DNA of 64,000 nucleotides from Diphasiastrum complanatum. Taxonomy: Eukaryota > Streptophyta > Lycopodiopsida > Lycopodiales > Lycopodiaceae. The DNA lies in the NCBI GenBank assembly GCA_029204225.1, contig CM055095.1, positions 51,869,836 to 51,933,835 of the forward strand, given 5' to 3'. The translations under genes and the position numbers were made by a program. Of the stretch, positions 11,550 through 22,879 are shown piece after piece (the stretch's first letter is position 1; every line of letters starts with the position of its first letter). Below the pieces are notes generated by a model, which saw only the letters and a list, made by a program, of their open reading frames with translations, did no database searches and was not told the origin of the DNA.

Positions 11550-13548
11550 GATCTTATATTTGAAGAAGCCTAAGGTTGATCACCTTAAAGGATGCATATG
11601 CTTTGCTCATATTCCCTTGGAAACAAGGAAGAAGGATGATCCTACCTCATGCAAAGGGATCATGGTTGGATACTCATCCACCAAAAAGGCTTATAGAGTC
11701 TTTGTTCTCTCTACTTCTCAAGTGATTGAAAGTAGAGATGTTATTTTCCATGAAGGTCAACATTCATCATTTGAAGGGGCCGAGATCAAGTCATCTATAG
11801 ATGCATCACCAACTATTGCTATTGAAGACAATTATGATGTGATGGGGTTGGGAATTGAAGAGGAGTCTCCTCGAATTTTTTCACCAAGAAGATCTATGAG
11901 AGATAGATCTGAGCCTCAGAGGCTCTCATATGTTGATAAAGGCAAGCAAGTGGATCTTGATTCCACTAATTATGCTTTTTTTGTTTCTCATGAAGAGCCA
12001 AAGAAAGTACAAGCGGCACTCAATACCAAGGAGTGGTATGATGCCATGAAGCAAGAGTATGATGCACTAATCACCAACAATACTTAGGAGCTTGTGGATC
12101 CACCATCCAACAAGCATGTGATTGGTTGCAAGTGGGTATTTTGAATCAAGTACAATCATGATGGCACCATCAACAAGTTCAAGGCAAGATTATGTGCCAA
12201 AGGATTTGCTCAAATCCATGGCATTGACTATGAGGAGACCTTTGCACCTGTTGCAAAGATGGTGACAATAGGAATTCTTATCTCTCTTGCTTGTTTTCTC
12301 AAATGGAAGTGTTCCAATTAGATTTATCCAATGCTTTTTTAAATGGTTATCTTGAGGAGGAGATTTATATGGAACAACCTCAAGGATTCATCAAGGATGA
12401 GTCCAAAGTGTGCTTGTTCTTCAAAAGTCTTTATGGACTAAAGCAAGCACCAAGATCATGCTATTCAAGACTCAATACTTTTCTTTATCTCACTAGGATT
12501 TGTCCTTAGTGACTATGATCCTTCCATGTATTTAAAGCTTGTTGATAGTAATATTGTCATTCTTCTAATCTATGTTGATGACATTATTCTTTGTGGAAGT
12601 TCTATCAAGCTAGTTGAAAAAACTAAGCTAGCACTTGGAAATGAGTTTGAAATGCAAGATCTAGGAGAGATCCATTAGATACTAGGCCTAGAGATTGACT
12701 TTCATGAAGATTATGTTTTTATATGTCAATCTAGATATGCTCTTTCTATGTTGAAAAAATTTCATATGGAAAATTCTAAGAGCATAGATACTCCAATAGA
12801 GCAAATTGTAAAAGATCATAATAAAGGTGATGAAAGATCGTTCGAGGACATCACACTTTTTAGGAGTCTTATAGGCTCCTTAATTTGGCTGACCATCACT
12901 AGCCTGACTTGAGCTTTTGTGTGCACAAAATTGAGTCAATTTATGCAAGATCCTAAGATCCATCATAAGAAGATGGCCAAGAGGATTATAAGATATATAT
13001 CTTCATCTTGTGATTATGGTCTACTTTATAAAAGTGAAGATTTATCTATTGTTGGCTACTTGGATTCAAACTTTGCAAGTGATAAGATGGATCAAAAGTC
13101 TATTAGTGCATACACTATATTTCTTGGAGGCAATCTAATATATTGGCTTTCCAAAAAGCAAGATACTATATCCATTTCTTCATGTGAGGCCAAGTATAAA
13201 GCACTCACCACAACTACCAAAGAAGTGCTTTGGATTAAGAGATTGTTATTGGAGCTAAAGTGCATCAAGGAGGATGATCTACCAATGATCAAGTGTGACA
13301 ATATCTCGGCCCAAGCTCTTGCCAATAATCCCATATTTCATGCAAGGAGAAAGCACATAGAAGTGGCACACCACTTTGTGAGAGAAGAGCTTACTGGAGA
13401 AGAAATCCATTTGGAGCATGTCAACACATCCTCTTGTATTGCTGATCTACTAACCAAGCCTTTGAGCAAAAGTGCCTTCATTGAGCATAGATCTATGCTT
13501 GGAGTTATATCAAGATCAATGCTTAATCTTCAATGGATAACTTTTTAG
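11491..13548 (+). pseudogene. Ty1/copia element C: integrase C-terminus, reverse transcriptase and RNase H, broken
   Basis: The integrase tail (SPYEILYLKKPKVDHLK, GIMVGYSSTKKAYRV) leads into RT: EWYDAMKQEYDAL, then [56 protein letters not shown] and the catalytic LIYVDDIIL (near 12566-12592). RNase H follows with GYLDSNFASD (canonical DADWAGD altered), SISSCEAKYKAL, ARRKHIEVAHHF and IADLLTKPL. The RNase H part (12919-13548) is a clean 209-codon frame. Upstream parts carry TAG at 12085, TGA at 12142 and further breaks, so the polyprotein is dead. This is the most complete copia pol in the window. Confidence 0.9.
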
Positions 13549-13551
13549 GAG

Positions 13552-14270
13552 TGTGAAAAATGCAAAAAGGTTATCTATGTTAGTTGTAGGGGTCTTACAC
13601 ATTTCTATGTCAAGCATCTTGGTGTAGAATGTTGATAGGGTCAAAAATTGGCATAGATCGCAAATTGGTCAAATCCACATGTAATGCCTCGATTGAGCCA
13701 AAGTAGTGTAGGAGATGAAACTCGAGCTAAATAGAGTGTTGACAAGTGTAGTGATTTTGTTGAAGAGGTCCAATAGGATTTAGAGGTGGAACTATCAATG
13801 GTCCAATAGGATTTTAGATATGCTTGAGAATGATCCAATAGAATCAAGAGGTGAATAGATCAATGGTCCAATAGGATTAAGAGGTAGGTAATATGTGGTC
13901 CAATTATGTTTGAGCTTGGATTAGCTCGTGGACCTACTAGTGTCATTGTACTTCTCATTTTGTGCTAAGTAATTTGGAGATCAAGTGAGATTTTGAGACT
14001 AAGTGTTTACTAGCATTCTCTCTCTACCCAAGAGCAAGTTGTTTTTGTACTTAGTTTTTATTTTGGAGCACTTCCCACACGTGTGAATGTACTTTGGAAG
14101 TGAGTTAATGCATGTAGTAGTGTGTTTTTGCCATTGAGTTGAAGATTGATCTTGAATCTCAATCTAGCCTTGATCATTGTGCATCCACACACCTTAGGAG
14201 ATCATAATCACATGTGGTGGACTCTCCACACGTGTGAAATTCATAGGTATGAGAGTGAGTTTTTTGATAG
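13552..14270 (+). repeat. Candidate 3' LTR of copia C, with an internal 30-35 bp minisatellite
   Basis: The region follows the pol stop after GGAG and begins TGTGAAAAATGC, a plausible LTR start. It contains five degenerate copies of GGTCCAATAGGATTTAGAGG between 13767 and 13910, and two perfect CACACGTGTG palindromes at 14076-14085 and 14227-14236. The right boundary is uncertain, and no matching 5' LTR was found. Confidence 0.45.
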
Positions 14271-15584
14271 TTTGATAATGCTAGGATGAATGTCGATTGT
14301 TGTTAACATTACTATGAAGGATGAGCATTCCAATGATCCATGGTTGAAACTCCTTGGAGAATTTCCATTCTGTAGTATGAGGGAGGGTTGGAGTTATGCT
14401 AGTCACTGCTGAATTGATACTATGAATATTGATATGGAGAGTCAGCCAAAACATGGCCAGAGTAGTCGTGAATCCATGGAGAGAGGTATGCATGTGAAGT
14501 GAAGGCAGATGTGACATAAGTATGAAAGTAGTCATTGCTAGGAGCTGATGGTCAAAATCCACAAAAAGATTGTGCCTTGACCATCCACAGTATTCTGAGC
14601 ATTGTTCTGAGCACGTGTCTCCTTAACGTAGACAATCCATTGTTGATCTAGAAGCCATCCCCATGAAGAGAGTTTTACATAAAGTTTATGTATGAAGATG
14701 GACTGAGATAAAGATAGTTCGAAGTTGTCAGATTGCACTTATAGTAGTTCTGATTGTTGTTACAATAACACATCGCTCTGATCTAGAACTAATCGCACCT
14801 AGCAAATAAGAACTCAACCTCGTGAGTCTCCCTGGATCATTTTATCAGAGACTAGTCAGATCTGTCTCGCACTTGAATGAGGAAACAATACTTTGGGTAG
14901 AAGAGTACGCGTTTTTGTACATCACCAGAGTTGCTATTAACATCGCACATGGCATCAAGGAGAAGGGTATAAGCAGTCGTATTGCCTACATAAGTTTGAT
15001 TCAAAGTAGACTCAATTGGAAGCTTCCACTTGTGATTACCATTCTGCCAAGATCTCTTCTTCTCTTACAAATATTTCATTGTAGCACTTTGAATTCATAC
15101 CAAGGTATAATGGGCCGCAGCCCACAGAGCATGACTTAACATAATAGACAGAGCTATCGTGGAGCAGAGATTGTGCCAACCCAATAGACATCAAAACGAA
15201 CAAGAGATTGGAGCATCCATATCTAGCACAACTACTTTCTGTTGAGGCGGCCGAAAAGGTGACAGACAGAGCAATCGAGGAAAGGAACAATCGTTTCAGT
15301 CAAGTATAGAGGTATCTTTCTTCCAAACAATGATTGCATATAACATGTGGCTCACTATAGAAGGAACTTTGTTGTTGATGTGATTACTATGCTTTGAGTT
15401 GTCTGAATTGATACGCCCTTCCACCGTTGGGGATCTTTCGATGAGACCAATCCCTTGATAGAAAATCCACCCAACAAGGAGTTGACTAATAGACTAGCCT
15501 ACAACTAATTACAACTGGTAACAACTGGCAACAATAAAAGTACATCGTAAACAATAACAATAAAGTTTATCATTGATTTCTAAC
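14271..15584 (-). repeat. Non-coding region, right part probably the 3' LTR of copia E
   Basis: On minus, the sequence starting at 15585 reads TGTTAGAAATCAATGATAAA directly after a purine tract, as expected of an LTR start. No second LTR copy was found, so the far end is undefined. Short open frames between 14281 and 15290 show no recognisable protein and no consistent coding pattern. Confidence 0.35.
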
Positions 15585-15585
15585 A

Positions 15586-15596
15586 CTCTCCCTCAA
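15586..15596 (-). promoter_or_regulatory. Polypurine tract of copia E
   Basis: The minus strand reads TTGAGGGAGAG directly before TGTTAGAAATC. A purine run abutting TG is the expected start site for plus-strand DNA synthesis at a 3' LTR. Confidence 0.6.
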
Positions 15597-15860
15597 TGAT
15601 AAAGCTACACTCTTCTATTTCTAATAGAGTGTGAAAATTTTCAAAGTTACATCTAATGACTTAGTAAAAATACCTGCCACTTGATCTTCAGATTTACAGA
15701 AAACAAGATCAATGGCTCCATCAAGAATTTTCTCACAAACAAAGTGATAATGTACTTTGATGTGCTTGGTGTGAAGAAATATGAATCACCAAGATCCAAA
15801 ATGTTCCTTTGATCTTTGGTTATGAATGACAACACATCTAGCACCATTGACAATGTAGAA
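15597..15860 (-). pseudogene. Ty1/copia element E: RNase H C-terminal remnant
   Basis: On minus the frame reads TKHIKVHYHFVCEKILDGAI, then EDQVAGIFTKSLDV, which is the conserved copia RNase H tail (RTKHIEVHYHFVRE..VADILTK). Only this tail is present. It lies directly upstream of the polypurine tract, in the natural order for a 3' end. The LTR of element D abuts it on the right, which suggests D inserted into E. Confidence 0.65.
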
Positions 15861-16421
15861 ATCTAACATCAATACACAAAAGTGATGTAAACTCAATAAG
15901 ATCTTGATCAAACATCAAATATATGATAAACTGAAGTTTCTTTCAGTACAATAATAGTAAGATACTGTATGTCACACGTGTGGATCCAATACATAACATA
16001 AAATTGCATTCTACACACAAGATTGCATAATAGCAACACTATAGTGCAAAAATGGATATATGAACCCAAAGACAACTCATGTATAAGCATGAATGAGGTG
16101 ATAGAGAGAGAATGATGCTCTTCCCATGTGTGTACATCTATTTATAGCATATCCATGACCTCTTTTGAATCTAGTTTCCCTCCATAGAAACTTCTAGATC
16201 AAAACCCTACTAAAAATATGGACTAGATTCAATGAACCAAACATTCAAATTTGAACCTTTCAAAATTGACCTTCTAGCTTTCCCACACTTTCCAAAAGTG
16301 GTAATTCAAATGAACTTAGACTAAAATAACTTTCATAAAGTTTATCTCTAAGTCTAAAATGCATATTGGCCTAATATTGACAATTAACCAAAATATGACT
16401 AAACTAGTTGAATTTCTCACA
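15861..16421 (-). repeat. 3' LTR of copia element D
   Basis: On minus the sequence begins TGTGAGAAATTC immediately after a polypurine tract at 16422-16432. It includes a TATA-like CTATAAATA (16139-16147) and a CACACGTGTG palindrome (15973-15982). The inner end is placed approximately where copia E protein homology begins. A matching 5' LTR to the right of 19446 was not seen, so this is inferred from position and motifs. Confidence 0.5.
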
Positions 16422-16432
16422 CTCCCTCTTCA
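16422..16432 (-). promoter_or_regulatory. Polypurine tract of copia element D
   Basis: The minus strand reads GAAGAGGGAG followed by TGTGAG, matching the usual purine run at the edge of a 3' LTR. Confidence 0.55.
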
Positions 16433-18380
16433 ACTAATTTTGGCATAGTTTTAACCATACTACTTTGATCCAACTTTAGAATGATCTCCATCATCTGTAT
16501 AGACCTCCTTTATAAGGTTCTAAATTAGCTTCCATAATTGATATAGAGAATAGTGTCCACATTGGATGTTTCACTACCTCTTACGTCAATTTTACACATT
16601 AAGATGTAAGTAGAACATGAAGAACCAAATAGAATGTAAATGAAATGATTCCACTATGCTTCAAACTATGAATTCTTTGGAAAATTACAGCAACCAAACA
16701 ATAAATGTGAGTGATGACCACTTGCTTGCTTGTCTCCTCCATCTTTGTCCTTTCTTGATGTGTCTCCACCATAAAACTCCATGACTGAGCCTCCATCTCC
16801 ATCTTGCCACAAGATGTCTTCAAAACTTGATGACTTGGCCATGAATGAGTGAAATAATGAATCTCAATTAGCTTCATTTTCATCAGCAAACTAGCCAAAA
16901 ATGCTAGCATCAAAATGATGCAAATCAATGTAGCTAGTTTGACCATATCTTGACAATTTGCACACATCCACATGAAATTGTTCAAACATGAGATAAAACA
17001 AGTAAAGTAAACTTGAAAAACACCTCCTTGATGTTCCTTTTAACTTACTTGATTTTGAAAACTCCTGCAAAAATAGATCCATAAGATCTTTGCCATTTGG
17101 CTCTCCTTTGATGCTCTTGACTAGCTCCAAATTGCCACAGTTTCCCTTTTGTGTTGTTGAAGCCTTTTGAGATAAACCTCGTGATCTTCCTCTTGAACAT
17201 CAAAGATATGAATATATTTAGACCTGAACCTCTGGAAATAATCTCTCTCAAACACATGATCTAGATCCAACAAGATCTCATCAATGTTTGATCTCAATCT
17301 TTCACAAAGGTCAGTGGAAATAATGCCACCATCATAAAGCAAAAGATAGACTCCAAAATTTCCGTCCAACATGAAGTAGAGTATGTGAAGATGACTATCA
17401 AACCTAATAAATCCAGCCCTCTTGATTTCATACAAACCTCAAAAAGCTCACCAATGAGATTTCCCTTGCCTTGAAGAAATTGCCTCTCGAATTTGCTCCA
17501 TGTAGTCTTCTCCAACCAACCTTTTGCGATCTCGATCATGAGTGATCAATTCATTATCATAGGATCCTTTAAGTTGATGAAGAGATGTGAGATCCATGCC
17601 TTGGATCTTCCCAAGAACCATTTCCTTTCCTTTACAAGACTCCCTCTTAATGATTGCATCATAAGAAGTAGAAACCTCAAAAACATAAGAAGCCATGAAA
17701 AAAATCATTAGTGCCTTCAACATAAGGATGATTGAAGTAATCTCTTGTTTCAAACAAGAACTTCTACTCAATGATTTAGGTAGTGACTCATATGATAATG
17801 ATTCTTCCATACTATCATTCACAATGACATAATTCAAAGTACCTCCTACTGTGAATACTTCATATACTTCTCTTCATCACTTGTGACTATCTCCCTCACC
17901 AAGTCTCATGATAGAAACATTTGATCTACTCTCTTTATGAAGACATGTGACTCCACTTGTTGCACAAATGACTTTCTTGGAATCATAACAAAGAAATGTA
18001 GAAGAACCACCTCCTTCATGCATTCACCTAGCAACATTTTTTTCATATGATCAAAGAAATCATTAGCAACAACCTTTTCCAAGAAAGAACCTTCACCACC
18101 TCCATTGATGAAGTTAGCCCTTTCCTTATCTTTTGCATGCTTGCACTTGTCATGAAGAACCATCATTATCCTCATAGCTAGCCAAGTTAGCACAAAGATG
18201 AACATCTCGAAGAAGCATATTAGATCTTGACCTAGATCTAGCATAAGGAAGCTTGTTAGACTTTGCATAAGATCCACCAATCTTATTGATGCTAAAAGGG
18301 AACTTTGGAAAGTTGAGACCAATCTCTTTTTCATTCCATCCTTTTTGTTAGTCACAACGAAAGCATGAAGCTTGAAAAGT
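16433..18380 (-). other. Non-pol internal region of copia element D
   Basis: This stretch of about 1.9 kb lies between the element D protease and its 3' polypurine tract, where integrase, RT and RNase H would be expected. None of their motifs is seen in any frame. Several overlapping minus-strand frames of 79-167 codons exist, but none is recognisable and they overlap one another. The region may be a replacement of pol by unrelated sequence, as in non-autonomous gag-only elements, or a separate insertion. Confidence 0.4.
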
Positions 18381-18761
18381 CTACCTTGTCTATTGCCCCT
18401 AGAAACCAAGATTTCTTCCTTTGTAATGAAACAAGCATCACCACCAAACTTTAAGGTTTACCATGTATCCTTTCTCTATCATTTGACCAACACTTAGCAA
18501 ATTATTTGAAAGTGAAGGAATGTAAAGAACACCATCAAGTCTTGCTTTCCTATTAGTAGAAAGACAAATAGGAATTGAACCAATACCTTCAATCACACAC
18601 TCACCACCATTGGCCATGTGAATCACTTTCTTGGCTCCATCATAAATGACCAAAGAAGTAAAGAACTCCTTGTGACTAGTCATTTGTGAACTAGCTCCAC
18701 TATCAATCCACCATGAATCTTTGTCACCTTCACTTGATATTGGACTTGAAGAACACATCAA
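18380..18761 (-). pseudogene. Ty1/copia element D aspartic protease
   Basis: The minus-strand frame contains the copia protease signature WWIDSGASSQMTSHKEFF near 18640-18700, then VLYIPSLSNNLLSVGQMIEKGY, the usual end of the domain. The catalytic DSGA is intact. After 18438 the reading continues in another frame as SRGNRQGRLFKL, resembling the start of the GAG-pre-integrase region, and then homology is lost. The protease would cut the polyprotein. Confidence 0.8.
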
Positions 18762-19446
18762 AAGAGAATCACAACACCTAGATCCTCATCATTAGTAGTA
18801 AAGTTGATTTGCTTGCTACCTTCATCTCTTTGCTTCTTCAAACATTCATTAGCAAAATGCCCTTTGATGTGGCAATAAAAGCATTTTAACTTGGATATAT
18901 ATTTCTTTTTGCCAAAATAAGAAGTCTCACCTTTGCCCTTGAATTTGCCTTTGATGAACATGGCCTCCTCTTTATAATGAGATGTTGATATAGATCCACC
19001 TCTTGCTTGAAGCCTAAACTCCTCATTGACCAAAATCTCTTGCAAATCCACAATTCTTGGCAAGGTTCTTTGAATATCAAAGCTTTGAACAAGGTTAGCT
19101 TTGTTGAGAAAAATTTCCAAACAACCCGGTCAAAGGCAAAATATATTGACCAATACTTCAAATCATAGATACGAGTAATATCATTGAAGATTTTTGCACA
19201 GCATGTATGCGTATGCACCAGAAGCATTGAGGAAATGTTGATAGCAACATGAGACATTGCATTGAAAACTACGATCTCATTAAGAAACATTTCATTACAT
19301 AATTGTTGAGTCTCATCTTTAAGTTTATTGTAATTTAACAAGAAAGCAATGCATGTGGTCTTACATAACAAAATGCCTTGGCATGCATTTTTTTTTCCTA
19401 ACAAATTACAAGCATAAGCACATGGGCTTACATAACAAAATGCCAT
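18758..19446 (-). pseudogene. Ty1/copia element D gag with zinc knuckle
   Basis: The frame carries a partial capsid C-terminus (LPRIVDLQEILVNEEFRLQA) and a basic stretch before an intact CX2CX4HX4C knuckle, CFYCHIKGHFANEC (near 18838-18880). It overlaps the protease frame by four bases with a frame change, so the usual gag-protease continuity is broken here. Upstream of 19120 the capsid part is degraded and partly in other frames. Confidence 0.75.
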
Positions 19447-20150
19447 GGTCAGCTTATTATTTTATTTTTTATTTAAAACTTAAAATCTTGGGATGGGCCA
19501 TTTGTTTATGGCTAACATCCTCCTCCTTAGAGCACCTTTCCATGTTCAACCCCTCACCCAGATGGGCCATTTACTTATGGCCTACATCCTCCTCCTTACG
19601 TGAGAGGGTTTCCAAGTTTTCCATAAATCAACTCTTGGATGGACCCGTTCTCTCAAGGTGAAAGATGAGATACGGTGATGCACGTGCGTGTGAGGGGGGT
19701 GAGCATGGAAAGGGCCTATTATAGCATTGGTGGTATCACACCAATGGATGCTTGCATTTCGAGGCGTTGGCGTTCTTTAGCGTCCCGAAGTAGGATTTTC
19801 AAAGCATGAATAATAACAAGGTTTCACATATTTCGAATGATGCGAAATTGAAATAAAAACTTCTGGCTCGAGTAAACCTTACGGGAATTGAATCATTCGC
19901 CTTGACATGCATCACTCATGCACGTGAATAAAATATAGAAGTGTCCACATGCATCAGAAAATGTTCACTATTGCATGCATAGTCCATGCTCCTGTATAAA
20001 ACGCTCTACTTTGAAAATATATAGTTGTTAAAAAACCCTTCAAAAGGCCACACATGTATTTTTCAATAGATTTTCCATGCAAAAATGAGCAATTTGGTTT
20101 TTGGATCACCTCAATCTGATGCACGATGTGAAGAATTTTCTGGAGGCTGC
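19447..20150. other. Gene-free region with a 69-bp spaced duplication
   Basis: GATGGGCCATTTGTTTATGG at about 19491 and GATGGGCCATTTACTTATGG at about 19560 start two copies of a segment of about 40 bp that ends ACATCCTCCTCCTTA. A short inverted repeat, ATTGGTGGTATCACACCAAT, lies near 19724. No coding region is supported. Confidence 0.5.
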
Positions 20151-20550
20151 TGTCAGAAACTCCAAGTGGCCAATTTTGACCAGTTATTGCTCTGCTCTAG
20201 TGTCTCCGATGAAAAAAAATAAATAGCTCCAAAAATAGAGTGTGAAACAATCCTTCCGACAATATTTATTGTCTGAACCTTGTTGGATCTGAAAGCAAGC
20301 TGAGAGAAGGCACACACACACACACACAAAGGGGAGAGCAAAGTAGTGCAAGAAGAAAGAGAGAAACGCTTATCACAAATATCAGAGACTGTACAATGAT
20401 AGAGATCAGGTGTCTTATACACCACATATCCAGAGGGAAAAAAACCCCGAGGGAAAAAAGTGCCCTGGTTCACTCTTAACACTACACAATACTAAGTTCT
20501 TACAAATCCCCTTGTAGTGATAGTGTGAGCATATCATGTACAGGGAATCA
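20151..20550 (-). repeat. Candidate LTR of copia H, with a (CA)n run
   Basis: The segment lies just past the RNase H tail of copia H, in the 3' LTR position on minus. It carries a purine-rich ACTACAAGGGGATTTG before TAAGAAC, and a (CA)9 run near 20311-20328. No second LTR copy was identified. Confidence 0.35.
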
Positions 20551-20569
20551 CATACATTTATTTACTAAG

Positions 20570-20770
20570 ACTAAGACTAAAGATTTACGAAAGTTCTCGA
20601 ATTTTTCTCTAGGCAACGCCTTCGTAACAAATCAGCAACATTAACTTCTATTTTATAATAGGTGAGAGTAATGTCTCCGGCCTGCAGTCTCTCTCGTAAT
20701 AGCCTTAGATTTTGTTATTCCATTGTAGCACCATCACTAACAGGTGAGTCTAAGTAGTTTGTGAAGTTAT
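20570..20770 (-). pseudogene. Ty1/copia element H: RNase H C-terminal remnant
   Basis: On minus the frame reads LLRERLQAGDITLTYYKIEV and NVADL, then after a one-base deletion TKALPREKFENFRKSL. This is the conserved copia RNase H tail (ADxLTKALPxxKF). It lies immediately downstream of the coiled-coil gene and is a separate insertion from elements D and E. Confidence 0.7.
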
Positions 20771-20898
20771 GGAATCTGCTCAACAAGCATGATAACTTTG
20801 ATCAAGGGTGTTATAAGTCACATGATTAAGGTTATTTCAATCAAAGAAACTTTGGGCTTCACATGGAAGTTGGAACTTCTGTCTAGTGACATGTTCTA

Positions 20899-21666
20899 TC
20901 ACCACCCGCACCGCCGCCTACACCAATTGTATGCCTGGTTAACTGGCTGGGCGACATACTGGGTGACATACTGTGGGACATACCGTGTCTGTGTGACATA
21001 CCGTGTGATATACCGTGGGACATACTGTGTGATATACTGTGGGACATACTTTTTGATATACTCCTTCACGATCTTCACGCGTGGTGGCTTGTTCCTGCAA
21101 CGCTCCAGCTGAATCTCCAGACTTTCCACCTTCTCCCTGCAACACTGCAGCTTCAACACAAGCCTTTTCACCTTTTCCCGGCATTCTTTCAAATCCCGGC
21201 AACACTTCTCGCAATCCCGCAGCTTAAACTCCAGGCTTTCCACCTTTTTCTGGCATACTTTCAGATTCCGGCAACAGTCATCGCAATTCCGCAGCTTACA
21301 CTCCAGGATTTCCACCTTTTTCTGGCATTCTTTCAGATTCTGTATACAGGTGGCACATGAGTTATCGCTAATCTTCAGCTTCAACTTGATGATCTCATCC
21401 TGCAAGGTGATAATCTCTGTTCGCTTCTGCTGTGTTTCCTTCCTCTGGTTGTCCAAATCCACCTTCAAACGATTGTTCTCATCCTGCAGTTTGGCAATCT
21501 TATCATCACAGCTTTTCTGCTTGTCCACTTCGTTCTTCTTGTTCTCATCCTGCAGTTTGACAACGACAATGTCCCAATACTGGTCAATCTGCGTGCGAAG
21601 ATAAGTCAGGTTCATTGATGAAGGGTCCAAAGCCTTCAACATATCGTCTTTGGAAGGAGGTGCCAT
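20899..21666 (-). CDS. Intact Cys-rich coiled-coil protein with Tyr-Val-Pro-Gln repeat tail (255 aa), function unknown
   Basis: I do not recognise this family. The single exon starts MAPPSKDDML and ends CRRRCGW followed by TGA TAG. Residues about 33-100 are heptad-like and charged, with two LQDEN segments (about 38-42 and 60-64). Residues 104-190 hold about four degenerate units of 20-30 residues of the form C-x-N/D-L-K-x-C-x-x-K-V-x-x-L-E-x-K-L, rich in Cys (C104, C107, C114, C123, C128, C131, C132, C138 and more). Residues about 203-242 are Tyr repeats such as KYVPQYITQYVPRYITRYV. There is no signal peptide or membrane helix. A disulfide- or metal-linked rod or a structural protein is conceivable. 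The uninterrupted frame among dead transposons argues that it is real. Confidence 0.75.
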   Translation of the reverse strand: MAPPSKDDMLKALDPSSMNLTYLRTQIDQYWDIVVVKLQDENKKNEVDKQKSCDDKIAKLQDENNRLKVDLDNQRKETQQKRTEIITLQDEIIKLKLKISDNSCATCIQNLKECQKKVEILECKLRNCDDCCRNLKVCQKKVESLEFKLRDCEKCCRDLKECREKVKRLVLKLQCCREKVESLEIQLERCRNKPPRVKIVKEYIKKYVPQYITQYVPRYITRYVTQTRYVPQYVTQYVAQPVNQAYNWCRRRCGW

Positions 21667-21960
21667 TTCTGAAGATCTAGATGTAATTCAATAGCTCTCT
21701 GATCCCTCGCTTGAATCGATAATAAGTTCACTACCTCCCAAGAACAGATGTACTATGCAAGCTCGTCACCTGAGGCCGCAAGAAGTGTGTGCGTTTGTAG
21801 TAGCAAAGTTTATACTTCACTTACCAGTGGAAACTCTAACCCTCGGATCTCCCTCAACCGACAACACAAGTGACAGCGTCCCACAACAAATCTTCCAGAT
21901 TGCAGTAAATTACTGACAATTGCAACCACAACGCTGAAAGAAAACACAATCGGGAGAGAC
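21667..21960 (-). promoter_or_regulatory. Upstream region of the coiled-coil gene (duplicated at 23450-23705)
   Basis: This stretch lies directly before the ATG of the coiled-coil gene. It matches 23450-23705 in the same orientation through landmarks such as GAAGATCTA next to the ATG, CTCGAATCGAAAATAAG-like sequence, GCAAAGTTTA, GTGACAGCGTCCCA and AGATTGCAGT. It is probably promoter and 5' untranslated sequence. No clear TATA box was picked out. Confidence 0.5.
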
Positions 21961-22560
21961 TGCGTGATTCTAGTCCAGCTTCCTACAAGCCTGTGCCTAG
22001 TAGAGTGAGTGCGGACAGAGCGAGATCTCCTGATTGCTTGATCGATGACTATAGATGTGTAGATGATTCCTTGATCGCTTCAAGGCCTTTCCTTATAGTG
22101 CAAGACCGATCTTCCTTGATCCTGCTCCAGGAAACCCATCAAACGGTACAGAAACTAATTAATTTCGTGTCAGCATAGTACACTCATTCTACATATGATT
22201 CGACTAAGCAATTCATTTTACAGACAGTCGGATTCAGCTTGTTGCGGAGTCAACAGTTGTTGAGCTCGTCAACCCAGCGCTTGAACTCGTCCTAGCAACC
22301 AGCACCAAAATACAGCAAACCCACACTTTTAACTTGTCCTGATCGACAGCAACCAGCAGAAAGTTACAGCAAACAATCACAACCTAAAACCCTACCTTCA
22401 GAAATCAGCAGTATCAAACAGCCACTACGAGCTCCAAGCTGCACTTTGCAACCGCTCTCCAAACTCCAAGGTAGAACTCCCAAGCTCCAATCCGCGCTTC
22501 AACCTTGAGAAGATAAGAACAGAGCCGTTATAATGATCCAAACCCTCATTATAAAAAGTC
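21961..22560. other. Gene-free spacer
   Basis: No gene or repeat could be supported. The base composition is more balanced than in the flanking transposon DNA. Confidence 0.4.
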
Positions 22561-22879
22561 CACATGCCTGCTGTAAAATGCACTCATTTCGCATGTGGTT
22601 GGCAACACCTACTTTTGTCAACTATCCAGCCGCCTCAAAACAGGTATAATCAACTGATTCATAAGGCATTACTGACTGACCAGCAATGTACTAATTGGCT
22701 GTTACAAGATCTGATATATTTGTGGCACTCACCGGCCTCAAAAGCAAGACTGTCTCACTTGGTTTCCAAAGAGCACTGTTACCAGTCATTCAAGAGACTC
22801 TGTAATATTTTACATCATGATAACATCAACTAAGCAGAGACTTCAGCTTTTACAAGCTTGATTAAAACAGATCAATGCA

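Noticed and set aside
14281-15290. Several 66-105 codon frames between copia C and copia E
   Set aside because: They overlap on both strands, lack recognisable motifs and sit in probable LTR sequence.
16599-18409. Minus-strand frames of 70-167 codons inside element D as real genes
   Set aside because: They overlap each other in different frames and show no domain; treated as one unexplained region instead.
19724-19745. TGGTATCACACC as a primer-binding site on plus
   Set aside because: It departs from the initiator-tRNA complement after TGGTATCA, forms a small palindrome, and has no LTR edge next to it.
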